DNA of 64,000 bases from Clostridium sp. E02 (GTDB lineage: Bacteria; Bacillota; Clostridia; Lachnospirales; Lachnospiraceae). Under the pieces are notes generated by a model. The model was given only the letters and a program-made list of their open reading frames with translations, searched no databases and was not told the origin of the DNA. Numbering within the stretch: the stretch's first letter is position 1; each line of letters starts with the position of its first letter. Where the stretch lies: positions 40,583 to 104,582 of the forward strand of contig NZ_RJLQ01000019.1 in assembly GCF_003833015.1 (NCBI RefSeq), written 5' to 3'. The translations under genes were made by a program, and so were the position numbers. Shown in pieces: positions 30,720 through 38,361 of the stretch.

Positions 30720-32474
30720 CTAGTCTGCTCCCGGACCAATTTCTTTTTTTCTGTATCCTTTATAAGCTCCCGGACCAATCTCTTTTTTCTTCTCATCAAA
30801 AAAAATATCTGATTGTGATACTTCCTTCGTGGGAAGCTCTCTAGTCGTCTCTTCCACAGACTCTCTGGTGCTTGCAGTTGTCTCCTCTCTATCAGATGCC
30901 TGCGGTGGATTTGTTTTCGTCTCCTGAGAGACCTGGGTTGATGTTGGCTGGGATGATGTTGGCTGCGTTGGCGCCTGAGTTGGTGCCTCTGTCGGCTCTA
31001 TTGGCTTTCCTGATGGCGTAGAAGTCTTTTTTGACTCTGTTCCTGGCAGATTATAACAAAGGACAGGGATTTTTGCTGTAATGTTTTGAAAAATTGTTTT
31101 TGCCACACCTGGTGGTAAGTTGATGCATCCATGAGATCCCCCTGCTTTATAAATAGATCCTCCAAATGCCTTGCGCCATGTCGCATCATGCATACCAACA
31201 TTCCCATTAAATGGCATCCAGTAAGATACCGGTGTACTGTAATTTTCACCTTTTAAAGTCGCATCCTTTTGCTTATATGTCAGAGAGTAAACCCCAACCG
31301 GAGTTGACCAACCTTTCGACTCATTCCCTGATACAAAATCAGAGTCGATTAACAATCTGCCATTCTTGTAAAAATATAAATGCTGGGCTGTTAAATTAAT
31401 CTCAACGTAAGTATCTCCATAATCCACTGCCCCCCTGCTTGCCGCCGTCTGTTGATAGACTGGTTCTCTCACCTGGCTTTTCCCCGATCGGATAATCTCA
31501 GCTAGTTCATCTGCCTCTGCACTCTGATTGATCTTCCAGCCATAGCTTCCGCCTTTGACCTTCACAGTCTCTCCAGATGAGGTTTTCAAACGCTTCGCGC
31601 TGGTGAATGTATCATATTTTGATGCCAATTCCTTTACATATGCAGTTACCTTTGAGCTGTTAATAAATACGTTCCCATCTGCTCCTACATCGATCCAATG
31701 GGATATTGTATTGCCATCTATAATATTCTTTGCGTTCCCAAACGTGTATGTAATCATAACATTTGCGTATTTGTTTCGGGTTTGAACTTGACTGATTAAA
31801 CCAGGATCCTGAGTGGGAATACTAGGTTTTTCATAGATCTCTTCCTCTTCTAGAGATAACTCTGGTTTTAATTTCAATACGGAATCTATAATCTGAGCTT
31901 TTAACATTTCCGGATCTACCTGGTTGCCTTCTTTCGCGGGAATAATATGATATCCTTCCCCTGGCTTATATTCCGATATCGTGGCATCTTCCGGTTTTAT
32001 AACCTGTTTCTCTGAGAGACAAATTAACCTAGATATTGCTTGGTTCAGCTGATTCTCATCGTATTGGATCATAGTATCAAGGTCAAGCTCTCTGCTCACT
32101 TTTCTTTGTTTTGCCCATTCAATTGGCTTCTGTTCTGCCAGCAGCTTTTCCAAACTTCCGTCAAACACAGACTCCAGACGGATGTCACTGCCCTTAATTT
32201 CTTCAGTTCTTCCTTCACGCTCAATGAGCGTAAGTTTATAATCTGCAATTCCTGAAGCAATCTGATTCTTCACCTCTTCTACCGACATTTTGGAGGCATC
32301 GATTCCATTGATCATCGTGTTTGGGAAAAAAACATACTTGTATTGTCTTCCAATCTGAAAATAGATCAGCGAAGCGATCAGTACTACTCCGAATAATGTA
32401 CTCCCCCCGATTATTGCCAAACTCTTTACGCCAAACGATCTTTTCTTTCTACTACGGGGTTTTTGTTTATCCAT
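30720..32474 (-). CDS. L,D-transpeptidase with peptidoglycan-binding repeats and Pro/Thr tail
   Basis: The 584-residue enzyme cross-links peptidoglycan through 3-3 bonds. It has a cytoplasmic Lys/Arg-rich start, a membrane anchor (about 19-42), two copies of the PG_binding_4 type domain (about 60-170 and 190-300), and a YkuD catalytic domain ending in the active site GGSHGCINLPP. A Pro/Thr/Ser/Gln-rich linker of about 60 residues follows. The last 22 residues contain a duplicated element KKEIGPGAY / KKEIGPGAD. A paralogue without this tail lies at 33234-34643. The tail is not a known sorting signal to me. Confidence 0.93.
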   Translation of the reverse strand: MDKQKPRSRKKRSFGVKSLAIIGGSTLFGVVLIASLIYFQIGRQYKYVFFPNTMINGIDASKMSVEEVKNQIASGIADYKLTLIEREGRTEEIKGSDIRLESVFDGSLEKLLAEQKPIEWAKQRKVSRELDLDTMIQYDENQLNQAISRLICLSEKQVIKPEDATISEYKPGEGYHIIPAKEGNQVDPEMLKAQIIDSVLKLKPELSLEEEEIYEKPSIPTQDPGLISQVQTRNKYANVMITYTFGNAKNIIDGNTISHWIDVGADGNVFINSSKVTAYVKELASKYDTFTSAKRLKTSSGETVKVKGGSYGWKINQSAEADELAEIIRSGKSQVREPVYQQTAASRGAVDYGDTYVEINLTAQHLYFYKNGRLLIDSDFVSGNESKGWSTPVGVYSLTYKQKDATLKGENYSTPVSYWMPFNGNVGMHDATWRKAFGGSIYKAGGSHGCINLPPGVAKTIFQNITAKIPVLCYNLPGTESKKTSTPSGKPIEPTEAPTQAPTQPTSSQPTSTQVSQETKTNPPQASDREETTASTRESVEETTRELPTKEVSQSDIFFDEKKKEIGPGAYKGYRKKEIGPGAD

Positions 32475-32664
32475 TTATTTCCTACCTCTTTACTAGCCTT
32501 TATGTTTCACTATATTATACCTGAGAAAGTCAAATTATGTCTAAAGTTTTCCAGTATTTTTTTTGACGTTTTTATTACGATTCCAAAATCGCTGAAATAG
32601 TATTTTCATAATAAACCACCCGATCTCATAAAATAGAATGAAATCAATGCGAAAGAGATTTGTC

Positions 32665-33162
32665 ATGGCACAATACATACCTGTATATGGAATTGTCAGT
32701 TCAATTACTGCTTTCAATGAATCTCCTGCGAATCAGAGCTGCACCGTTCTTATTTCTATCAATACCCCCAAGCTAGAGCAGATAAATTTTTTGGTCACTC
32801 CTCAGACCTATGTTGTAAATCAACATACTTTTAAAACCGGCAATGCAATTGTAGCTCTATACGACTCCACGATTCCGGTTCCACTGATTTATCCCCCTCA
32901 ATATACAGCCGTAGTCCTAGCAGAACATAACATAGGTACGCTTGTAGAATTGGATTATTTTAATGAATATTTACAAAACACATCACAAACCTTACAGCTG
33001 GAGATCCCTGAAGATGGAAACACTCTAATTCTACTGTCCAATGGGCAGATTTCTTTCGAAGCCCCTGAAAATCATTACCTTTTCGTCATCTACCCATCCG
33101 GAAATGATGTTGTCCCGGTCGTTACAATTCCAATAAAAGTCATTGTATTTTGTACTCCATAA
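32665..33162 (+). CDS. Beta-rich hypothetical protein between two L,D-transpeptidases
   Basis: I start at 32665 (MAQYIPVYGIVSS), behind AAAGAGA; a longer frame begins at 32638 without a ribosome binding site. The 165-residue protein is rich in Val, Ile, Thr and Asn with alternating patterns that suggest beta-strands. It has no signal peptide, no membrane helix and a single terminal Cys region (VIVFCTP). No domain is recognised. It is on the opposite strand to its neighbours and is followed by a bidirectional terminator. It could be a spore-coat or surface-type protein, but nothing in the sequence proves this. Confidence 0.65.
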   Translation: MAQYIPVYGIVSSITAFNESPANQSCTVLISINTPKLEQINFLVTPQTYVVNQHTFKTGNAIVALYDSTIPVPLIYPPQYTAVVLAEHNIGTLVELDYFNEYLQNTSQTLQLEIPEDGNTLILLSNGQISFEAPENHYLFVIYPSGNDVVPVVTIPIKVIVFCTP

Positions 33163-33182
33163 GGTTCGATTCATTTTTCTAC

Positions 33183-33228
33183 AAAAAAGCTGTTTTCCAC
33201 TCGCTCAGCAGTGAAAAACAGCTTTTTT
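33183..33228. terminator. Bidirectional terminator
   Basis: AAAAAGCTGTTTT-CACT pairs with AGTG-AAAACAGCTTTTT; A/T runs on both sides serve both converging genes. Confidence 0.85.
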
Positions 33229-33233
33229 AATTC

Positions 33234-34643
33234 TTAATAATGACAAATCACAGGAATTCCTGGAGAAACAAGAGAAAATAAGCCTTTTGCTTTTTGTGGT
33301 GGCAGATTGATACAGCCATGGCTGCCACTTTTTTTATATATCGTTCCACCAAACTTACTTCTCCAGTTTGCATCATGAAAACCAATTCCACCGTTAAATG
33401 GCATCCAATAATTCACATGACTTTCATATTCATAGGTTCCATCCGGCTGCTTCACTCCTCGCAGAATCCGGTCGGTCTGTTTGTAGTTAAGGGTGTAAAT
33501 CCCTTCCGGTGTGGTATGATTCTTCGCCATATTTCCAGTCACACAAGGGGAATCCCATGTCATTACCCCATTCTGATACATGTAAACATGCTGAGCCGCC
33601 ATATCTACCTCAATGTATGTATTGCCCCAATCTGTGTTTCTATCTGACGCTGCCAAACGATATTGGGGTGTTCTTTCCTGACTTTGTCCTGTACGTATCA
33701 TAGCAATCAAAGCCTGGGTCTCTGCCGCCTGATCCATCTGCCAGCCGTAGGCACCGTTTAAAGGCAGTTCTCGTCCATCTGTAGAACGAAAGATCCGAGG
33801 TCTTCCATACGTATCATGACGATCTGCCAGTTCCTTGATATACGCTCCTGCTAAATCTAGCTTTACACGAACCTGATTGTCTTCCATTCCATCAATCCAG
33901 GAGGCAATTGTCTCTCCCTTTAATTCCTCTGACTGATCTCCAAACCGATAGGTGATATTAAGATCTTTGATCTTATTTAAAGCATTACAATGGGCAATCA
34001 AACCAGTATCATCTGAGGAAACCGTGACCACATCATAGCTGCCCGTATCTTCCAGACTAATATGTGTAAATTCTTGGTTAAGAGCCGCCTCAATGGCACC
34101 TTTTAATTTATCTTTATTTACGCTATTGCCATATGCCTCTGGAATAATACGAAACGGTTCTCCCTCTTTCCAAGAAGAAATCTGGGCATTGGTGGTGGGT
34201 ATCGTCTGATTGTTGTCGAGACAGTTTAACGCAAGTAAGATATGATTCAACTTTTCTTTGTTATAAATTACCGTGCTTTTTAATGTATGACTGTTATCTT
34301 CGTCCGGACCTGCTAAACGCCCAGAAGCATTCTGTTGTGTAAGAATTTGTTCAAGCCCGTCCGTGATTTTCACCTGATAATCAATCTCTGTCCCTTTGAT
34401 CACCTCGGTTTTATCTTCTCTCTCTTTTAAAGTAAGATTGTATTCTCTTCCATAAAAACCCTCAATCTGTATCTTTGCCTCTTCCACGGTCATACCACCA
34501 ACTAATACTCCATTTACTCTGGTACCGGGTACAAACTTAGAAGCTTGATCAGCCAGTGCAACCTTCGTACCTGACAGCATAAAAACCACTGCCAGCAAAA
34601 CGCTTAATCCCATTATTCGTACGTGATTTCGTTTCTTGTTCAT
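33234..34643 (-). CDS. L,D-transpeptidase with peptidoglycan-binding repeats
   Basis: The 469-residue paralogue of the protein at 30720-32474 has the same plan: signal anchor (about 10-31), two PG_binding_4 type domains, and a YkuD domain with GFHDANW and active site SGSHGCINLPPQ. It ends directly after the catalytic domain (PGIPVICHY), without the Pro/Thr tail. The signal looks cleavable (KVALADQ), so it may be released outside while the paralogue stays anchored; this is inference. Confidence 0.93.
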   Translation of the reverse strand: MNKKRNHVRIMGLSVLLAVVFMLSGTKVALADQASKFVPGTRVNGVLVGGMTVEEAKIQIEGFYGREYNLTLKEREDKTEVIKGTEIDYQVKITDGLEQILTQQNASGRLAGPDEDNSHTLKSTVIYNKEKLNHILLALNCLDNNQTIPTTNAQISSWKEGEPFRIIPEAYGNSVNKDKLKGAIEAALNQEFTHISLEDTGSYDVVTVSSDDTGLIAHCNALNKIKDLNITYRFGDQSEELKGETIASWIDGMEDNQVRVKLDLAGAYIKELADRHDTYGRPRIFRSTDGRELPLNGAYGWQMDQAAETQALIAMIRTGQSQERTPQYRLAASDRNTDWGNTYIEVDMAAQHVYMYQNGVMTWDSPCVTGNMAKNHTTPEGIYTLNYKQTDRILRGVKQPDGTYEYESHVNYWMPFNGGIGFHDANWRSKFGGTIYKKSGSHGCINLPPQKAKGLFSLVSPGIPVICHY

Positions 34644-34738
34644 CTACTTCAAATCCTTTTCCTAATATTGTGGATTTAATTTCCACCATACCATAGGTTA
34701 GCACGATTTTTAAAGAATGACAAGTGGAAGTGGGACAT

Positions 34739-35233
34739 TTAACTCAAACAACTGGCATTTTCGCATTCACAGGGTTTTACTGTAATGGAGGCAATTTTCT
34801 GATCCTCTAAATATCCTAAGGCTGAAAGTCCGGCCTTTACAACTAAATTCCACTTTTTCGCTGATAAATGATACGTAGTTTCGTCATCTAAAACCACAGT
34901 ACATGCATCTTCCATAGAGCAAGACTCTGAAAAGGCAATCTTATACATGTTTTTCCGGCTGATGGCACCGATTTCTTCCAGTACATTTACCATACGATAA
35001 ACCGTAGCCGCACCAATACTGTCATCCAATCTAGATGCTTTATAATATATTTCTTTACAGCTAGAACAATCGTGTTCTAGTATGATATCCAGTAAAGTCT
35101 GCCGTTGTCTCGTAATCCTGCAGCCTTTCTCTTTTAGTTTATCAATGATGATTTCTTTTTGCATTTTTGATCGATGATAGCTTCTAGAGTTAGAGGTTTT
35201 TCTGTTTTCCAAAACATTGCTTTGATTCTTCAT
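34739..35233 (-). CDS. Divergent Fur-family regulator linked to the feo operon
   Basis: The 164-residue protein has a clear Fur winged helix (EKGCRITRQRQTLLDIILEH, GAATVYRMVNVLEEIGAISR). The expected regulatory metal motif HHDHxxC is absent; the corresponding part reads DETTYHLSAKKWN. Cys clusters are ESCSMEDAC and the C-terminal CECENASC. It follows the Cys-rich peptide by 33 bases, probably as the last gene of feoA-feoA-feoB. GGAGGTG precedes the ATG. It may sense metal with a different site, or not bind iron in the standard way. Fur fold is secure; ligand is not. Confidence 0.88.
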   Translation of the reverse strand: MKNQSNVLENRKTSNSRSYHRSKMQKEIIIDKLKEKGCRITRQRQTLLDIILEHDCSSCKEIYYKASRLDDSIGAATVYRMVNVLEEIGAISRKNMYKIAFSESCSMEDACTVVLDDETTYHLSAKKWNLVVKAGLSALGYLEDQKIASITVKPCECENASCLS

Positions 35234-35265
35234 ATTCCCACCTCCCTATATCTAACCCACTATTC

Positions 35266-35403
35266 TCAATGACAGTGGCCTCCACAATGGGAGCATTCCC
35301 CACCGCATTGAATGGATTTTCCGCTTTTTTTTGCTTTTACTAAACTTCTGACTGCCATAGCTGCCACTCCAGTAACTACGATAAATACAACTAAGGTTCC
35401 CAT
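35266..35403 (-). CDS. FeoB-associated Cys-rich membrane protein
   Basis: This 45-codon gene, translated by hand, starts MGTLVVFIVVTGVAAMAV (one membrane helix), followed by a Lys-rich stretch and a Cys/His tail (CGGECSHCGGHCH). This is the compact FeoB-associated Cys-rich protein often found behind feoB in Clostridia. AAAGGAGGAG precedes the ATG at 35401-35403. A role in passing or holding ferrous iron at the membrane is inferred from its partners. Confidence 0.88.
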   Translation of the reverse strand: MGTLVVFIVVTGVAAMAVRSLVKAKKSGKSIQCGGECSHCGGHCH

Positions 35404-35460
35404 ACTCCTCCTTTCAGATGAGCCTGCATCCTCATACAGGCCCTGACTTATTTTAGTTTC

Positions 35461-37644
35461 TTATTTGGCACCTGCTGCACGTCTATGGTCCAGACAAGAT
35501 ACCGTCTTTTTCTGCCCAGGTTTCATCATTAAGTATATAAAACCAGCCACCAGTAAAAAAGCGACAACGGTTAAGATTCCAAACGTTCCTTCTGTCATTA
35601 AAGTTCCAATCTGATAAACACACAGAGCAACAACATAGGCAAGCAAGGTCTGATACCCTACCGCAAACCAGAACCATCTAGTATTATTCATCTCTCGTTT
35701 AATCGCTGCCATCGCTGCAAAACACGGAGCACAGAGGAGATTAAACACAAGGAAGGAATAGGCAGCAACTGCTGTCATACTTCCAGCAAAATTCCCCCAG
35801 ATCTCGGAACCGTCTTCTGCAACTTCCGCAAAGCCGTAGAGAATACCAAAGGTTCCAACAACGTTTTCTTTTGCCACCAAACCAGTGATCGCAGCAACGG
35901 TAGATTTCCAATCCCCCCATCCAAGAGGAATGAAAATCCAGCTGATTGCACTTCCCACTGCAGCTAAAATACTATGATCTAGTTCCATTTGATCTAACAT
36001 CCGAAATTGACCATCTATCCAGCCGAAATAGGAGGCGAACCACACAACGATGGTAGATAATAAAATAATGGTTCCTGCTTTCTTAATAAAGGACCAGCCT
36101 CGTTCCCACATACTTCTTAATACATTGCTGACCGTTGGCATATGATAGGCCGGAAGTTCCATAACAAAAGGTGCCGGATCACCAGAGAACATCTTGGTCT
36201 TCTTTAATATAATTCCAGAACAAATAATGGCTGCAATTCCTATAAAATAAGCACTCGGTGCTACCCAGGATTCTCCGCCAAACAAAGCGCCCGCAATCAA
36301 AGCAATGATTGGAAGCTTTGCACTGCAAGGAATAAATGTTGTCGTCATAATTGTCATTTTACGATCTCTGTCGTTTTCGATGGTTCTTGAAGCCATGATT
36401 CCAGGAACTCCACATCCGCTTCCAATTAACATTGGAATAAAGGATTTTCCGGAAAGACCAAATTTTCGGAAAATACGATCCATGATAAACGCAACTCTTG
36501 CCATATATCCGCAGCTTTCTAAGAAAGCAAGGAAAAAAAACAGAACCAGCATCTGAGGTACAAAGCCTAATACTGCACCAACTCCAGCTACAATTCCATC
36601 AAGAATTAAGCCCTGAAGCCAATCTGCACAGCCTACCGCCTGCAGCAGTCCTCCTAACACAACTGGTACGCCAGGAATGTCAAGTCCAAAGAAAGTAAAT
36701 CCATCCCCAAATACTCCATCATTGGCCCAATCTGTTGCCCAGGTCCCAACTGTCGTTACGGAAACATAATAAACAAGAAACATCACTGCTGCAAAGATGG
36801 GCAGTGCCAGGAACTGATTGGTGACGATATGATCAATTTTATCGGATATCGTGAGCTTATTTTTATTGCTTCTTGTAAAGCACTCATCAATGATGGAAGA
36901 AATATAAATATATCGTTCATTTGTAATGATACTCTCTGTATCATCATCCATCTCCTGCTCAATTCTGGTGATCTCTTCCGTCACATCCGGTACAGCCTTC
37001 ATCCGAATCTGGATCTTTTCATCCTTTTCTAACAGCTTAATTGCAAAGAAACGTCTCTGCTCTTCGGGAATGTCACTGCCAAGCTTTTCTTCAATGGAAT
37101 CTAAAACCGATTCCACCTCAGGTGCAAATTTATGAACAAGTGTCTTTCTGTCCTTACGATTTGCAACACCCACAGCTTTTTCTGCTGCCTTTTGGATTCC
37201 AGTTCCTTTTAAAGCGGATATCTCAACCACTTCACAACCAAGTTTCTGACTTAGTTTGCTAATATGTATCTGATCCCCGTTTTTTTCTATGATGTCCATC
37301 ATATTGACAGCCATGATCACTGGAATTCCTAGTTCCATAAGCTGAGTGGATAGATAAAGGTTTCGTTCAATGTTCGTCCCATCAACGATATTAAGAATAG
37401 CATCTGGGCGTTCCCCGATGAGATAATTTCTGGCGACCACTTCTTCCAGTGTATAAGGAGAAAGGGAATAAATTCCCGGAAGGTCCATAATTATCACATC
37501 TTTGTGACCTTTTAATTTGCCTTCTTTTTTTTCAACCGTAACTCCGGGCCAATTCCCCACAAACTGATTTGATCCCGTAAGCGCATTAAATAGCGTTGTT
37601 TTTCCACAGTTTGGATTTCCTGCTAATGCAATTTTAATTGACAT
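35461..37644 (-). CDS. feoB: Ferrous iron transporter FeoB
   Basis: This 727-residue ferrous iron permease has an N-terminal G domain: G1 GNPNCGKTTLFNALTG (9-24), G3 DLPGIYSL and G4 NMMD. A helical regulatory domain follows and then about eight or nine membrane helices with two Gate regions (GSGCGVPGIMASRTI, and CAPCFAAMAAIKREM). Length is as expected. It lies behind two feoA genes. A palindrome (37681-37694) upstream of it repeats the one in the main promoter. Confidence 0.98.
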   Translation of the reverse strand: MSIKIALAGNPNCGKTTLFNALTGSNQFVGNWPGVTVEKKEGKLKGHKDVIIMDLPGIYSLSPYTLEEVVARNYLIGERPDAILNIVDGTNIERNLYLSTQLMELGIPVIMAVNMMDIIEKNGDQIHISKLSQKLGCEVVEISALKGTGIQKAAEKAVGVANRKDRKTLVHKFAPEVESVLDSIEEKLGSDIPEEQRRFFAIKLLEKDEKIQIRMKAVPDVTEEITRIEQEMDDDTESIITNERYIYISSIIDECFTRSNKNKLTISDKIDHIVTNQFLALPIFAAVMFLVYYVSVTTVGTWATDWANDGVFGDGFTFFGLDIPGVPVVLGGLLQAVGCADWLQGLILDGIVAGVGAVLGFVPQMLVLFFFLAFLESCGYMARVAFIMDRIFRKFGLSGKSFIPMLIGSGCGVPGIMASRTIENDRDRKMTIMTTTFIPCSAKLPIIALIAGALFGGESWVAPSAYFIGIAAIICSGIILKKTKMFSGDPAPFVMELPAYHMPTVSNVLRSMWERGWSFIKKAGTIILLSTIVVWFASYFGWIDGQFRMLDQMELDHSILAAVGSAISWIFIPLGWGDWKSTVAAITGLVAKENVVGTFGILYGFAEVAEDGSEIWGNFAGSMTAVAAYSFLVFNLLCAPCFAAMAAIKREMNNTRWFWFAVGYQTLLAYVVALCVYQIGTLMTEGTFGILTVVAFLLVAGFIYLMMKPGQKKTVSCLDHRRAAGAK

Positions 37645-37680
37645 ACTCTACCTCTTTCTACATGTAAGGATTGTTTTGTA

Positions 37681-37694
37681 TTAGTCTATACTAA
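37681..37694. promoter_or_regulatory. Palindrome between feoA and feoB, candidate DtxR-type operator
   Basis: TTAGTCTATACTAA with exact five-base arms, similar to GTTAGTATATTCTAAC at 38213-38228. It may mark a second, internal metal-regulated promoter for feoB. Confidence 0.45.
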
Positions 37695-37708
37695 CTCATG
37701 GATAAATT

Positions 37709-37930
37709 TTACTCAGTGACTTCAATCATTTCTGCATCCGCCTTACGTAAGGATAACTCATACCCTCGTACCGTAACTTCAATCGGATCTCCAAAAGGAG
37801 CGACTTTTCGAACAAAGATATTAATTCCCTTCGTAATCCCCATATCCATGATCCGTCTTTTCACTGGGCCTTCCCCATTCATTTTTACTACTTTAACTGT
37901 TTTTCCACATGGAATTTCTTTTAATGTCAT
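37709..37930 (-). CDS. feoA: FeoA-domain protein (second copy)
   Basis: The 73-residue SH3-like protein assists FeoB. The start at 37930 (MTLKEIPCGKTVKV) is chosen because AAGGAGAC lies ahead of it; the longer frame adds 20 codons overlapping the upstream feoA. The core RRIMDMGITKGINIFVRKVAPFGDPIEVTVRGYELSLR matches FeoA. Confidence 0.93.
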   Translation of the reverse strand: MTLKEIPCGKTVKVVKMNGEGPVKRRIMDMGITKGINIFVRKVAPFGDPIEVTVRGYELSLRKADAEMIEVTE

Positions 37931-37946
37931 CGCTTTCGTCTCCTTT

Positions 37947-38162
37947 TTATCCCACCAAGATTTTATTGGCCATATCTTTCCCGATAGCAACTCTAGAATC
38001 TTTTACGTTAACAATCATGTTCCCACCCATCTCGGTAACAACTGTTACTGTACCTCCAGTAACAAATCCAAGATTTTCTAAAAATCGCCTTGTCTCTTCT
38101 TTTCCACCAATCTTACGTATCACATTGGGTTCGCCTGTTCTCACCATAGTCAATGGCATCAT
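37947..38162 (-). CDS. FeoA-domain protein (first copy)
   Basis: The 71-residue FeoA-like protein (RTGEPNVIRKIGGKEETRRFLENLGF, then GGTVTVVTEMGGNMIVNVKDSRVAIG) is the first gene of the feo operon, 16 bases before the next feoA. Two small FeoA proteins ahead of FeoB are usual in Clostridia. Either of two adjacent ATG codons could be the start. Confidence 0.9.
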   Translation of the reverse strand: MMPLTMVRTGEPNVIRKIGGKEETRRFLENLGFVTGGTVTVVTEMGGNMIVNVKDSRVAIGKDMANKILVG

Positions 38163-38185
38163 TCGTCATCTTCTTTCATTTTATT

Positions 38186-38244
38186 AATGATAATCATTCC
38201 CATTTCTCACAAGTTAGTATATTCTAACTCAAGCCAATTGTCAA
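38186..38244 (-). promoter_or_regulatory. feo operon promoter with Fur-box and DtxR-type palindrome
   Basis: On the minus strand, TTGACA (38239-38244), 17 bases and TATACT (38216-38221). The palindrome GTTAGTATATTCTAAC (38213-38228) covers the -10, and AATGATAATCATT (38186-38198), a Fur-box core, lies just after the transcription start. Two regulators probably act here. Confidence 0.75.
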
Positions 38245-38309
38245 GTTTTTTTGTTGATTTTTTTAGATAATAAAAGAAATCATCTCTGTTATATCTTTCG
38301 AAATAGACT

Positions 38310-38356
38310 AAAAATTCACGAGGGAATGCACCTGTTGTGGCGTATCCCCTCGTGAA
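38310..38356 (-). terminator. Terminator of the GH2 gene
   Basis: TTCACGAGGG and CCCTCGTGAA arms with further pairing inside, followed on the minus strand by TTTTTAG. It ends the PTS/GH2 operon. Confidence 0.8.
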
Positions 38357-38361
38357 CATTC

